Assembly: GCF_004768545.1 (NCBI RefSeq)
Contig: NZ_CP038634.1
Location: 2,294,001 to 2,358,000, forward strand
Source: Cupriavidus oxalaticus
Lineage (GTDB): Bacteria; Pseudomonadota; Gammaproteobacteria; Burkholderiales; Burkholderiaceae
Length of the DNA stretch: 64,000 nt
Direction: 5' to 3'
The translations under genes were made by a program, and so were the position numbers. Under the pieces are notes generated by a model. The model saw nothing but the letters and a program-made list of their open reading frames with translations. It was not told the origin of the DNA and ran no database searches. The first letter of the stretch is position 1. Each line of letters starts with the position of its first letter. Of this stretch, positions 27,821-37,094 are shown one piece after another.

Positions 27821-27979
27821 TCAGCCGGGCCCTGGCGGATCGTCCTTGGCAGCGCAAGGCGGCCGGGTGGGCGGGCGCTCGCGTAGCGCCGGATGGTTAC
27901 GCAGGATCCAGCGCGCGGCAAACAGTAATGCGACAAGGAACCCGAAAAAATACGCGCACAACGCGATGACGTTTTGCAT
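27821..27979 (-). CDS. Possible small membrane protein (52 aa)
   Basis: A short frame reading MQNVIALCAYFFGFLVALLF then AARWILRNHPALRERPPT, ending after PPGPG. One strong membrane helix (residues 3-22) is followed by a positively charged tail, a natural topology. No good ribosome site is seen. Just after the stop, another frame encodes a second hydrophobic segment (LTNLILQGAVHLVILAAY, 27740-27820), so this could be a frameshifted two-helix protein. The region is otherwise without a gene. Confidence 0.35.
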   Translation of the reverse strand: MQNVIALCAYFFGFLVALLFAARWILRNHPALRERPPTRPPCAAKDDPPGPG

Positions 27980-28092
27980 GATGGACTGACCCGGGGATGT
28001 CGGCTCTTGTGGCCGGTGTGCGCGGCAGTATGCGCAGCATTCGCAACGTCCGACACCCTCTTGAGGGAGGGCTCGCGGCGTTTGGTGCCGGT

Positions 28093-28125
28093 CTTGAACC
28101 GGATTTGAACCGGATTTGAACCGGA
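28093..28125 (+). repeat. 11-bp tandem repeat (three copies)
   Basis: YTTGAACCGGA occurs three times in a row (28093, 28104, 28115), followed by a decayed copy (CTTACACCGG). It lies between the small membrane frame and the SRAP gene stop in otherwise empty sequence (27980-28157). Confidence 0.8.
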
Positions 28126-28157
28126 CTTACACCGGCCTGGCACCGTTTGCAGGCGGG

Positions 28158-28832
28158 TCAGTCGGCGTCCGGGATCGGCGCGCCGGTGATCTTGGGCGCC
28201 GGTTCTGCCTCCATGGCCTCGGCGGGAAGCAACTTGAGGAAGGTGCGGGCGACTTCGGGGTCGCGGCAGGCAAGCCAGTCGTCCCATTGCTCGCGCGGGA
28301 TGACGACCACTGAACGTTTCTCATCGCCTGGCTTGTGGAAGCGCTCCATCACCGGATGCTGCCCGGAGTTCACCGTCAGCATAGTGAAGGACAGGCTCGC
28401 ATCGGGCCAGCCGCGCCACAGGCCGGCGATGCCGAAGGCGGGCTCGCCGGGCAGCCAGACGCGCCAGCGCACCGGCTTGCCGGGCGGGCCACCCGGCATC
28501 GCGACCTCGGGGTAGGCGTACTCGTAGAACGCCGTAGCCGGCACCAGGCACAGCTGCCCCTGGCGCCAGTAGCGGGCGAAGGCAGGGCGCTCGCCGACGG
28601 TTTCGCTGCGCGCGTTGGTGGTGTCGTAGCGGCGCGTGCCGGGCGGGATGCGCTGCCGCGGCACCATGCCGAACGACGCCAGCCCGGCATGCCGCACGCC
28701 GTCGTCCGTAGCGCGCACGATCGGCGCCAGGTAATCGGGATAGGTCTCGGCCTTGAAGACGCCCGGCGGCGGCTCCACGCCAAAGATGTCGCGCAGGATC
28801 TGGCGCTGGACCGGGGCGTAGTTGGTGCACAT
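28158..28832 (-). CDS. SOS response-associated peptidase (SRAP, YedK/HMCES family)
   Basis: A 224-aa SRAP protein. In this family Cys2, exposed after removal of Met1, forms a thiazolidine crosslink with abasic sites in single-stranded DNA and shields them. Here the start is MCTNYAPV, so Cys2 is in place. Other family blocks are TTNARSETVGERPAF, RCLVPATAFYEY-like text (QLCLVPATAFYEYAYP), TMLTVNSGQHPVMERFHK and RSVVVIPREQWDDWLA. A near-perfect AAGGAGG precedes ATG 28832 and fixes the start. No recA or lexA neighbour is seen. Confidence 0.94.
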   Translation of the reverse strand: MCTNYAPVQRQILRDIFGVEPPPGVFKAETYPDYLAPIVRATDDGVRHAGLASFGMVPRQRIPPGTRRYDTTNARSETVGERPAFARYWRQGQLCLVPATAFYEYAYPEVAMPGGPPGKPVRWRVWLPGEPAFGIAGLWRGWPDASLSFTMLTVNSGQHPVMERFHKPGDEKRSVVVIPREQWDDWLACRDPEVARTFLKLLPAEAMEAEPAPKITGAPIPDAD

Positions 28833-29093
28833 GCGCTGGCCTCCTTGCCGTGATGCACGTATCGTCGGCGCCGGGCCGCATGGCGTCAAGCGCACCGCGC
28901 GTTGCGTCCGGGGCATGGCAAAAACCGTCAGGCGCGCTGGCGGAATCGGTTATTGCCCGCCGGCCCGGCAGTGCCGCACACTGCTGCGGCAGCCGCGCCA
29001 CGCGGCACCGATGATCACAGACCATCACAGACGATAACAGGCACCATGTCCCGGGCAGCGTCCGCGGCAGGAGCCGGACAAACTGGAGACACC

Positions 29094-30752
29094 ATGCGCG
29101 ACTACGCCCAGGCCTACGATGGCTTTTCCTATGACGAGGCGGTGGCCCGGCAACTGCACGGCAGCCTCGATGCGATCAACGCCTGCGTGGAATGCTGCGA
29201 CCGCCATGCCGAGGCTGGCCGCATCGCGCTGTACTGGGAAGGCCGCGACGGCAACGCGCGCAGCTGGACGTTTGCCGAACTGCAGGCGCTGTCGGCGCAG
29301 TTTGCCGGCTTTTTGAGGGCACAGGGCGTGCAGCCGGGAGATCGCGTGGCGGGGCTGCTGCCGCGCAGGGCCGAGCTGCTCGTGACCATCCTGGGTACCT
29401 GGCGCGCCGGTGCGGTGTACCAGCCGCTGTTCACGGCGTTCGGTCCCAAGGCCATCGAGCACCGGCTCAATAGCTCGGGCGCGAAAGTGGTGGTCACGGA
29501 TACCGTCAACCGTCCCAAGCTCGATGAAGTGGAGGGCGCGCCGCCGGTCGTCACCGTGGCCGGCACCAGCGAGGCGCCCGGGGACGCAGCTTCCGGCGAT
29601 TTCAGCTTCTGGGCCGAGCTGGCGCGCCAGCCTGCCAGCTTCGAGCCGGTCATGCGCGGCGGCGACGATCCCTTCCTGATGATGTTCACCTCGGGCACCA
29701 CCGGGCCGGCCAAGCCGCTGCTGGTGCCGCTGAACGCCATTGCCGCGTTTGCCGGGTACATGCGCGACGCGGTCGACCTGCGCGACGAAGACGCCTTCTG
29801 GAACCTGGCCGACCCGGGCTGGGCCTACGGCCTCTACTATGCGGTGACGGGGCCGCTGTCGCTGGGGCACGCCACCACCTTCTACGATGGCCCGTTCACC
29901 GTGGAAAGCACCTGCCGCGTGATCCGCAAGTACGGCATCACCAACCTGGCGGGATCGCCCACCGCCTACCGGCTGCTGATCGCCGCCGGGCAGGCCGTGT
30001 CGGAACAACTGCGCGGGCAGCTGCGCGCGGTCAGCAGCGCCGGCGAGCCGCTGAACCCCGAAGTGATCCGCTGGTTCGCCAGCGAGCTGGACGCGCCCAT
30101 CCACGACCACTATGGCCAGACCGAACTCGGCATGGTGCTGTGCAACCATCATGCGCTGTCGCACCCGGTGCGCATGGGCGCCGCGGGCTTTGCCAGCCCG
30201 GGCCACCGGGTGGTCGTGGTCGACGACGAGCAGCGCGAACTGCCCGCCGGGCAGCCCGGCACGCTGGCGCTGGACCTGGAGCGCTCGCCGATGTGCTGGT
30301 TCGGCGGCTACCATGGCACGCCCACCAGTGCGTTCGCCGGCCACTATTACCTGACCGGCGACTCGGCCGAACTCAACGACGATGGCAACATCAGCTTTAT
30401 CGGCCGCGCCGACGATGTCATTACCACCTCGGGCTACCGCGTCGGCCCGTTCGACGTGGAAAGCGCGCTGATCGAGCATCCGGCCGTGGTCGAGGCCGCG
30501 GTGATCGGCAAGCCGGACCCCGAGCGCACCGAGCTGATCAAGGCCTTCGTCGTGCTCGACCGGCAGCACGCGGCCACGCCCGAGCTGGCCGAGGCGCTGC
30601 GCCAGCATGTGCGCAAGCGCCTGGCCGCCCATTCCTATCCGCGCGAGATCGAGTTCGTCGCCGAGCTGCCCAAGACCCCAAGCGGCAAGGTCCAGCGTTT
30701 CATCCTGCGCAACCAGGAGGTGGCGCGCGCCCGCGAGGCGGCCGCGGCCTGA
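29094..30752 (+). CDS. AMP-dependent acyl-CoA synthetase/ligase
   Basis: A 552-aa member of the ANL adenylating family that activates a carboxylic acid as acyl-AMP and then acyl-CoA. It has the P-loop MMFTSGTTGPAKPLLVP, the A5 motif DHYGQTELGM, the hinge region LTGDSAELNDDGNISFIGRADD and the C-terminal catalytic lysine in PKTPSGKVQRFILR. Acetyl-CoA-synthetase-like features suggest a short- or medium-chain acid, but the substrate is not resolved. GGAG lies before ATG 29094 and gives MRDYAQAYDGFSYDEAV; an in-frame ATG at 29046 lacks a ribosome site. It diverges from the SRAP gene. Confidence 0.92.
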   Translation: MRDYAQAYDGFSYDEAVARQLHGSLDAINACVECCDRHAEAGRIALYWEGRDGNARSWTFAELQALSAQFAGFLRAQGVQPGDRVAGLLPRRAELLVTILGTWRAGAVYQPLFTAFGPKAIEHRLNSSGAKVVVTDTVNRPKLDEVEGAPPVVTVAGTSEAPGDAASGDFSFWAELARQPASFEPVMRGGDDPFLMMFTSGTTGPAKPLLVPLNAIAAFAGYMRDAVDLRDEDAFWNLADPGWAYGLYYAVTGPLSLGHATTFYDGPFTVESTCRVIRKYGITNLAGSPTAYRLLIAAGQAVSEQLRGQLRAVSSAGEPLNPEVIRWFASELDAPIHDHYGQTELGMVLCNHHALSHPVRMGAAGFASPGHRVVVVDDEQRELPAGQPGTLALDLERSPMCWFGGYHGTPTSAFAGHYYLTGDSAELNDDGNISFIGRADDVITTSGYRVGPFDVESALIEHPAVVEAAVIGKPDPERTELIKAFVVLDRQHAATPELAEALRQHVRKRLAAHSYPREIEFVAELPKTPSGKVQRFILRNQEVARAREAAAA

Positions 30753-30769
30753 GCCCGGACGCCCCTGGA

Positions 30770-30793
30770 CCGCTTCCTATAATGAGGAAGCGG
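30770..30793 (+). repeat. Hairpin with a TATAAT in its loop, between acyl-CoA synthetase and BON genes
   Basis: CCGCTTCCT-ATAATG-AGGAAGCGG has a perfect 9-bp stem. No U-tract follows, so it is a weak terminator at best. A consensus TATAAT (30778-30783) spans the loop but lacks a matching -35. It could be a terminator, or a promoter/operator for the BON gene. Confidence 0.4.
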
Positions 30794-30899
30794 TTGCCAG
30801 GTCCCCGGCGGTGATGGAGGCCGCGGCGCCGCGCCAGGCGCGCCCGCAGGCCGGGCGCACGTCTTCTCATCTCCAGACCATTCGGGCGAGGCGATCAAA

Positions 30900-31631
30900 A
30901 TGCAGACTAGCGAAGCGGTGCTGACGCAGGCGCGCGCAGCCTTGGCGCATGTGCCTTATCAGGGGCATGTTCTCCATCCCACCATCCAGTTGCGGCTGTC
31001 GGACGGCGCGCTGATCCTGGAGGGCGAGGTAGCCGATATCGTCGACAAGACCCGCGCGGCCACCGCGCTGCGGCGCGTGGACGGCGTGACCAGCGTGATC
31101 GACCATCTGCGCGTGATGAACGGCAGCGTCACCGTCGGCGACGGCGAACTGCGCGATGCGGTATGCGAGCGCCTGCTCAATGCCATCGAATTCCGTAGCT
31201 GCAGGATCTGCGCGCGCGTCAAGGGCCAGCACGAGACCGTGCGGGAGCCCGTGGGCGAACGCAGCGGCTGGATCGAGGTCGAGGCGCATGACGGCGTGGT
31301 GACGCTGTGGGGCCAGGTGATCAGCCTGTCGCACATGCGCCTGGCCGGCGTGCTGGCCTGGTGGTCGCGCGGCTGCCGCTGCGTGGTCAATGAGCTGGTG
31401 GTGGCACCCGCCGAAGCCGACCGCGACGATGAGATCACCGAGGCGCTGATGCTGGTGCTGGAGACCGATCCCTTTGTCGACGCGGCCCAGGTCAGCGTGC
31501 GTACCGAAAATCGCGTGGTCACGCTGGAAGGCTGCGTCGCCAGCGAGAATACGCGCCGGCAGGTCGAGCGCGACGCGTGGTACGTGCAGGGCGTGGAGGA
31601 CGTGGTCAACCACATCTCGCTGCGCGCCTGA
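30900..31631 (+). CDS. BON domain-containing protein
   Basis: A 243-aa protein with three BON-like repeats (about 10-78, 83-168, 170-243). Each has the alpha-beta pattern ending in short strands such as LILEGEVADIVDKTRA, VVTLWGQVISLSHMRLA and VVTLEGCVASENTRRQVERD. BON domains are thought to bind membranes or small ligands and are usually exported. This one has no signal peptide, so it is probably cytoplasmic. The central repeat is rich in cysteine and tryptophan (RSCRICARV, WWSRGCRCV). GAGG precedes ATG 30900. Function unknown. Confidence 0.85.
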   Translation: MQTSEAVLTQARAALAHVPYQGHVLHPTIQLRLSDGALILEGEVADIVDKTRAATALRRVDGVTSVIDHLRVMNGSVTVGDGELRDAVCERLLNAIEFRSCRICARVKGQHETVREPVGERSGWIEVEAHDGVVTLWGQVISLSHMRLAGVLAWWSRGCRCVVNELVVAPAEADRDDEITEALMLVLETDPFVDAAQVSVRTENRVVTLEGCVASENTRRQVERDAWYVQGVEDVVNHISLRA

Positions 31632-31650
31632 CCTTGCCCCTTGCCGCCGC

Positions 31651-32751
31651 CTAGCCCGGCATGCCGCGCCGGGCCGCCGCATCCTCCATGCGCCAGTAGC
31701 GCCGCCGCGCGCGCAGCGCGAAGCGCGCGCGATAGTCCGACATCGACATCGCCGCGATGCGCTGGAACAACCGCCTGAACGCGGCCGCGTCGCTGTAGCC
31801 GCAGGCTTCGGCGATCGCCTGCGTGCCGTGCAGCGTCACCTCCAGCAGCATGCGCGCGCGCTCCACGCGCAGCGTGTGCAGGTAGTCCAGCGGCGTCATG
31901 CCGGTGACCTGCCGGAAATGCCGCAGCAGGGTCCGCTCGCTGACCGCCGCGGCCTGCGCCACCGCAGCCAGTTGGTAGGGCTCGGCCACATGTTCCTGCA
32001 GCCACTGGACAGCCCGGTAGACCGGGCTGTCCGCCGTGCGGCTGAGCCAGCGCTGCGACACCAGCGCCGGCACGCTGCGCTGGCGTTCGGGCTGGTACAG
32101 CATCAGCTGCGCGGCGGCCTGCGCCAGGTCGGGGTCGTGCAGGTGGCCCAGCACGCGCAGCATGAATTCCACCTGCAGCGCGGGCGCCACGCATGAGAAC
32201 ACCTGCCCGTGCACGCTCATGGCCTGGTCCCCGCCCAGGTCCGCGCGCGGGAACTGGTGCGTCATCCAGCTCTGGTACATCCACGGCGCGCCGCTGCGGG
32301 CGCCGTCCAGCAGGCCGAGCTGCAGCGGCAACAGCATCCCCGACGAACACGCGGCAAGCCAGCCGCCGGCTGCCACATGGCGCTCGACCATGCGCAGCGC
32401 GGCGGTATCGCCGCGGACGATGTCGCCGAGCTGGTGCGCATTGCTGGCCAGCAGGGCCGGGATCACCAGCAGCGAGCGGCTGACCGCGGCGCGGATGCGG
32501 CGCGTGGAGGCTTCCAGGCCCGGCAGGTCGGCCGACAGCATGCGGCCGTTGGCGCCGCACAACTGCCAGCTCAACGTCGGCGCGGCATCGGGGCGCTGCA
32601 GGCTGGCCACGCCGGCGACGGTGCGCAGCACGTCGAGCGTGGTGAAGAGGGTGCCGGGCATCGCATGGGGCAGCCATAGCAGGCGGACATGCAAGGGTGT
32701 TGCGGACGCGGCGGGGGTGTCGGGGACCAGTGGATCAGTGGGGGCGCGCAT
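31651..32751 (-). CDS. GlxA-type regulator: DJ-1/PfpI domain plus AraC helix-turn-helix
   Basis: A 366-aa regulator. The N-terminal DJ-1/PfpI-like domain (about 20-220) has the pseudo-active-site segment GGWLAACSSGMLLPLQLGLLDG. The C-terminal AraC double helix-turn-helix follows (about 265-355: PYQLAAVAQAAAVSERTLLR, HFRQVTGMTPLDYLHTLRVE, ACGYSDAAAFRRLFQR). Relatives regulate catabolic genes. ATG 32751 lacks a strong ribosome site, but upstream sequence overlaps the divergent peptidase promoter. The divergent CPG2-like gene 197 bp away is a candidate target. Confidence 0.9.
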   Translation of the reverse strand: MRAPTDPLVPDTPAASATPLHVRLLWLPHAMPGTLFTTLDVLRTVAGVASLQRPDAAPTLSWQLCGANGRMLSADLPGLEASTRRIRAAVSRSLLVIPALLASNAHQLGDIVRGDTAALRMVERHVAAGGWLAACSSGMLLPLQLGLLDGARSGAPWMYQSWMTHQFPRADLGGDQAMSVHGQVFSCVAPALQVEFMLRVLGHLHDPDLAQAAAQLMLYQPERQRSVPALVSQRWLSRTADSPVYRAVQWLQEHVAEPYQLAAVAQAAAVSERTLLRHFRQVTGMTPLDYLHTLRVERARMLLEVTLHGTQAIAEACGYSDAAAFRRLFQRIAAMSMSDYRARFALRARRRYWRMEDAAARRGMPG

Positions 32752-32948
32752 GTCAGGGGCAATTGGTGCAGGGTCGATCGCGGGCCAGGCGTGGCGGGAT
32801 CGGCATTGTGATTGGCGATATTGATCCTCCCCATGCCCGCTGGCAAGGGCTAGCATCTTGCACGTTGTGCCGTGCATGCCCGCGTTGCGACACGGCATGG
32901 CCCCAATAAGCTTCCAAGATCCCAACAAGACCAACCCGAGGAGATTCC

Positions 32949-34208
32949 ATGCCGTTTTCCGTTCGACACGTTGCCGTTGCCGCCGCCCTGGCACTTGCCG
33001 GCGCAGGCCACCTGGCCGCTGCCGCCCAGCCTGATGCTGCGCTGCTGGCCGCTGCCCGCACCGCCCAGCCGGCGGTGGTGCAGTCGCTCAAGGAGATGGT
33101 GTCGATCGAATCCGGCAGCGCCAACGCGCAGGGCCTGGCCCAGATGGCCAGCTACACCGAGAAGCGGCTGCAGGCACTGGGCGCCAGGGTGGAGCGCGTG
33201 CCGGTCGCCAAGGGCCCGGGCACCATGGTCAAGGGCACGTTTATCGGCAACGGCAAGCGCCGCATCATGCTGATCGCCCACATGGACACGGTCTATCCGG
33301 AAAACACGCTGGCGACGCAGCCGATCCGCGAGGAGGGCAACCGGCTCTACGGCCCCGGCATTGCCGACGACAAGGGCGGCATTGCGGTCATCCTGCATTC
33401 GCTGGAGATCCTGAAGAACAAGGGCTGGCGCGACTACGCGCAGATCACCGTGCTGTTCAACCCCGACGAGGAAGTGGGTTCGGTCGGCTCCGGCGAAACC
33501 ATTGCCACGCTGGCCGCGCAGCATGACGTGGTGCTGTCGTGCGAGCCCACTGCCGCCAAGGACGTGGTCAAGGCCGAGTCGCTGCTGCTGGGCGCGTCCG
33601 GCACCGCCACCGCCACCATGCAGGTCAAGGGCCGCGCCGCGCATGCCGGCGCCGCGCCCGAGCGCGGCCGCAATGCGCTGGTCGAGCTGGCCTACCAGCT
33701 GCAGCAGACCCGCGACGTCGGCGCGCAGGTGCCCGGCTCGCAGCTGAACTGGACCCAGGCGCAGGCCGGCACGGTGCGCAACCAGATCCCCGAAAGCGCG
33801 GTGGCCTATGGCGACGTGCGCACCACGGCCAGCGGCGCCGCCGAGAGGCTGAAAGTCGCGCTGCAGGACAAGGTCAGATCGGGCCAGCTGGTGCCCGACA
33901 CGCAGACCACGGTGACGATGGAAGAAGGCCGCCCGCCGTTCATCGCCGACGCCCGCGGCCGCGCGCTGGCCAGGCGCGCGCAGGAGATCTACGCGGAGCT
34001 GGACGGCCGCACCCTGGCACTGGCCGAAAGCACCGGCGGCGCCACCGACGCCAGCTACGCCGCGCGCTCGGGCAAGCCGGCGGTGGTGGAGAGCTTCGGC
34101 CTGGCGGGATACGGCTACCACGCGCGCGACGAGTACGTCGAGCTGGATTCGATCGTGCCGCGGCTGTACCTGATGACGCGGATCCTGGAGGATATTGGAC
34201 GCAACTGA
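32949..34208 (+). CDS. M20 family carboxypeptidase, glutamate carboxypeptidase (CPG2)-like
   Basis: A 419-aa zinc exopeptidase with a cleavable signal peptide (VAVAAALALAGAGHLAAAAQ). Metal and catalytic motifs are complete: MLIAHMDTVYPENTL, GPGIADDKGGIAVI, FNPDEEVGSVGS, SCEPTAAKDVV and GYGYHARDEYVELDS near the C-terminus. Family members such as Pseudomonas CPG2 release C-terminal glutamate, for example from folates, in the periplasm; substrate specificity here is not shown. CGAGGAG precedes ATG 32949. It is divergent from a GlxA-type regulator. Confidence 0.93.
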   Translation: MPFSVRHVAVAAALALAGAGHLAAAAQPDAALLAAARTAQPAVVQSLKEMVSIESGSANAQGLAQMASYTEKRLQALGARVERVPVAKGPGTMVKGTFIGNGKRRIMLIAHMDTVYPENTLATQPIREEGNRLYGPGIADDKGGIAVILHSLEILKNKGWRDYAQITVLFNPDEEVGSVGSGETIATLAAQHDVVLSCEPTAAKDVVKAESLLLGASGTATATMQVKGRAAHAGAAPERGRNALVELAYQLQQTRDVGAQVPGSQLNWTQAQAGTVRNQIPESAVAYGDVRTTASGAAERLKVALQDKVRSGQLVPDTQTTVTMEEGRPPFIADARGRALARRAQEIYAELDGRTLALAESTGGATDASYAARSGKPAVVESFGLAGYGYHARDEYVELDSIVPRLYLMTRILEDIGRN

Positions 34209-34398
34209 GCGGGCGCAACTGAGCGGGGCGCCATCGAGGCCCGGGCCGGTGTGCGGAGCATGGCACCCGCGGGCGCCGAGGTGGCGCGTCAGGTATGAGC
34301 CATGCGCCGCCGGCGGCCACAGGCCCCGGCATCCTGCTACAGTGTCAACGCCGCCCGCAAGTGGCGGCCATGACAAGACATAGTGGGGAGACCGCAGC

Positions 34399-34662
34399 AT
34401 GAACCGCAAAGGCCTGGTCGATGCCGCCTCGGCATTGGAAGACCTGGCGGCCGGCAATGTGCCGGCTGCCGCGCAAGTCGCGGCAGGCGCCGCCGCGCTG
34501 GAGAAGATCCATGCCGATTACCCGGGCTGGCGCGATGTCGGCGATGCCCTGTTCGGCCTCAAGGCGCTTGCCAGCGGCAGTGCCATGGACCTGGACGCCA
34601 ATGGCCGCCAGCGCGCCGGCCGCCTGGCCGACGTCGTGCGCAGCCTGATCGACCAGATCTGA
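34399..34662 (+). CDS. Small hypothetical protein (87 aa)
   Basis: A short alanine-rich, probably all-helical protein (MNRKGLVDAASALEDLAAGN). It has no signal peptide or membrane segment. GGGGAG lies upstream of ATG 34399 and codon use matches the neighbours, so it is likely a real gene. I do not recognise the family. It ends 10 bp before the convergent phospholipase D gene. Confidence 0.7.
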   Translation: MNRKGLVDAASALEDLAAGNVPAAAQVAAGAAALEKIHADYPGWRDVGDALFGLKALASGSAMDLDANGRQRAGRLADVVRSLIDQI

Positions 34663-34671
34663 ACGGCCCGG

Positions 34672-36249
34672 CTACAGCATCGACTCGATCGGCAGGATCG
34701 ACAGGAACCAGATGCCGAGCCGCCGCCACCAGCTGGTGTTGGGTTCGGTGTCGTAGCGCACCACCTCGTTGCCGCGCCGCTCCAGCCAGTACAGCTTGCC
34801 CTGCTCGTCGAGCTTGACCTGGTAGGCCGCTTCCGGCACCACCGTGGCGAAGGTCGATTCGATGCGGCCGGCCAGAGCCGGGCTGTCGATGACGAAGCCC
34901 AGCTCGGTATTGAGGTGGGCCGAGCGCGGGTCGAAATTGAACGAGCCGACGAACACGCGGCTGGCATCCACGCCAAAGGTCTTGGCATGGAGGCTCGAGC
35001 CGGAACTGCCGAACGGGCCGGCGCGGTTCTCTTTCTTGTCCGGTGTCGCCGACCGCCGCAGCTCATACAGGTCCACGCCTGCCTCCAGCAGCGCCTTGCG
35101 GCGCTTGGCATAGCCCGAATGGACGGCGGCGACATCGGTGGCCTCCAGCGCGTTGGTCAGCACGCGCACGGCAACGCCCTTTTCGGCCAGCTGCGAGAAA
35201 TACGCGGTGCCCGCGGTGGAGGGGACGAAGTAGGGCGAGACCAGGTCCAGCTCGCGCTGGGGCTCCCCCAGGATCTCGCGCAGCTGGTGCGCGACCAGCG
35301 TGTCGCGTCCCGCCTCGCCAAGGGCCTTGGCGGGATCGTCGCTGACGATGCGCGCCCTGGCCCACTCGAACTCCAGCGTGCCGTCGAGCATGTGCCGCAC
35401 GTCGGGCACCTCGCGCAGCGCCGCCACGTAGGCCGCAGCGGCCGGGTTCTGCTCCACCGCGCGGGCGTTGCCGGCCAGTTCGTCCAGGCGCTCCATGCTG
35501 ACCGGCGGCACCAGCCGGTCCACCGGGTATGCCGAAGCGCTCGCCCAGTAGCGGTCGAAGTCGTGCGCCACGTCGGCGGCGGCGGGGCCGATCGCAATCA
35601 CGTCGAGGTCGGCGAACAGCACGCCGTCCGTGGCCCCGAAGTATTCGTCGCCGACATTGCGCCCGCCGATGATCGTGGCGACGCCGTCGGCGGTGAACGA
35701 CTTGTTGTGCATGCGCCGGTTCAGGCGCCGGAAATCGGTCAGGAAATTGAGCGCCTTGGGCTGGCGCAGCACGAACGGGTTGAAGATCCGCACTTCGGCC
35801 TGCGGGTGCGCGTCCATGGCCGCGAGCAGCTCGTCCATGCCCGACAGCCCGTTGTCATCGAGCAGCAGGCGCACGCGCACGCCGCGGTCGGCGGCCTCGT
35901 GCAGCGCCTCCAGCAGCAGCGTGCCGGTCAGGTCGTTGCGCCAGATGTAGTACTGCACGTCGAGCGTGCGCTGCGCCGTGCGTGCCAGGTGGATGCGCGC
36001 GGCGAAGGCGGCCTGGGCGTTGTTCAGCGGGTGGATGCCGCTGAGCCCGGGGTGGCCGGCCAGCGCGGCCGCGATCGCGCGGCCCAGCGGCGTGGCCGCG
36101 GCCTCGGCGGGCGTGATGGCGGTGGATTCGGTGCGGTTGTCCAGCGGCGGCAGCGCGCAGCCGCCCAGCAGGGCGGCGCAGCACAGCACGAGCGAACTGG
36201 CGTGCAGGCGGTGGTGGGGCACGAACGCAGCGTCTGTGGGCAATGGCAT
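34672..36249 (-). CDS. Phospholipase D family lipoprotein (ClsC/cardiolipin synthase-like)
   Basis: A 525-aa protein with two HKD motifs, HNKSFTAD (His181, Lys183, Asp188) and HAKTFGVD (His421, Lys423, Asp428), forming one active site for phosphatidyl transfer or phosphodiester hydrolysis. The arrangement and text (ARTAQRTLDVQYYIWRNDLT, VGSFNFDPRSAHLNTELGFV) match the ClsC group. A signal peptide ends in lipobox LLGGC (Cys31), so it is probably a lipoprotein. It is a likely envelope lipid-remodelling enzyme; the exact reaction is not shown. The convergent neighbour is a small hypothetical gene. Confidence 0.92.
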   Translation of the reverse strand: MPLPTDAAFVPHHRLHASSLVLCCAALLGGCALPPLDNRTESTAITPAEAAATPLGRAIAAALAGHPGLSGIHPLNNAQAAFAARIHLARTAQRTLDVQYYIWRNDLTGTLLLEALHEAADRGVRVRLLLDDNGLSGMDELLAAMDAHPQAEVRIFNPFVLRQPKALNFLTDFRRLNRRMHNKSFTADGVATIIGGRNVGDEYFGATDGVLFADLDVIAIGPAAADVAHDFDRYWASASAYPVDRLVPPVSMERLDELAGNARAVEQNPAAAAYVAALREVPDVRHMLDGTLEFEWARARIVSDDPAKALGEAGRDTLVAHQLREILGEPQRELDLVSPYFVPSTAGTAYFSQLAEKGVAVRVLTNALEATDVAAVHSGYAKRRKALLEAGVDLYELRRSATPDKKENRAGPFGSSGSSLHAKTFGVDASRVFVGSFNFDPRSAHLNTELGFVIDSPALAGRIESTFATVVPEAAYQVKLDEQGKLYWLERRGNEVVRYDTEPNTSWWRRLGIWFLSILPIESML

Positions 36250-36365
36250 GGCGATGGTCGGCGCGTCCCGCGGGCGGGGCCGCGCGTGTCGGCAATGTCC
36301 GCGATGTTGCCATGCCCTGACCCTCTCCCGCGAGCGGAGATACTCAGGTGCGAAACACCTGCGAC

Positions 36366-36965
36366 TTACGAAGCCGCCACTACCCCACAGGCAATGCGTC
36401 CGCCCGCATTGCCGGTCGGCTGCGTCTTGTAGTCGTCCGGATCCTTGTGCACCACCACTGCGCGCCCGATCACGCTGTTGGCTCCGGTACCCACCGACAG
36501 GTCCGGCAGCAGCATGCTGACCCTGGCATTGCCGCTCGAGTCGGCAGTGATGTTGTTCATGTCGCCGGCGTGGTGATCAGGCATGGTCATCTGGCCGTGC
36601 GGCTTGCCACCCGGATTGAAATGGCCGCCGGCGCTCATCGCGTCGGGCGCGGAACAGTCGCCCTTTTCATGGACGTGGAAGCCATGGACGGTATTCGGCG
36701 GCAGTCCGGTGATCGAGGCGGTCATCAGCACGCCGCCCGGCTGCTGCTGGAAAGTCACGGTGCCGGCGGTATTGGTGCCGCTCTTGGGCTGCAGCGCGGC
36801 CGCGGCGCGGGCACCGCTCGTGGTCGACGACGATGCGGCGGCAGCGCTGGCGCTGGCGCCGGTGGCGCTGGATGAGGCCGAGGCGCTCTTGCCGGAACCG
36901 GCGCAGCCGGCCAGCACCACGGTGGCGGCAACGCAGGCGGCCAGGGGGATAAGCACTTGTTTCAT
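36366..36965 (-). CDS. sodC: Cu-Zn superoxide dismutase lipoprotein
   Basis: A 199-aa exported SodC. After a lipobox (VVLAGCAGSG) and a serine/alanine-rich linker, the enzyme domain shows the copper and zinc ligands in HGFHVHEKGDCSAPDAMSAG, GGHFNPGGKPHG and AVVVHKDPDDY, plus the disulfide cysteine in GGRIACGVV. It dismutates superoxide in the periplasm, probably tethered to the outer membrane. ATG 36965 has AGAGGATTCCG upstream. Confidence 0.95.
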   Translation of the reverse strand: MKQVLIPLAACVAATVVLAGCAGSGKSASASSSATGASASAAAASSSTTSGARAAAALQPKSGTNTAGTVTFQQQPGGVLMTASITGLPPNTVHGFHVHEKGDCSAPDAMSAGGHFNPGGKPHGQMTMPDHHAGDMNNITADSSGNARVSMLLPDLSVGTGANSVIGRAVVVHKDPDDYKTQPTGNAGGRIACGVVAAS

Positions 36966-37094
36966 CGGAATCCTCTTCTCGTCGTGATTTCGGATGAAAC
37001 AGTATAGGACGGGCAACGCGCTCGCGGCTTCCGGTTTTGTCCTGCCAGGCACGTTTCGGAGGCTCCGGCGCTTGCAACTTGCGCCAGGGCGCGC

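Noticed and set aside
28093..28125. Short tandem units as a CRISPR array
   Set aside because: Units are 11 bp, directly adjacent and without spacers. No cas genes are present.
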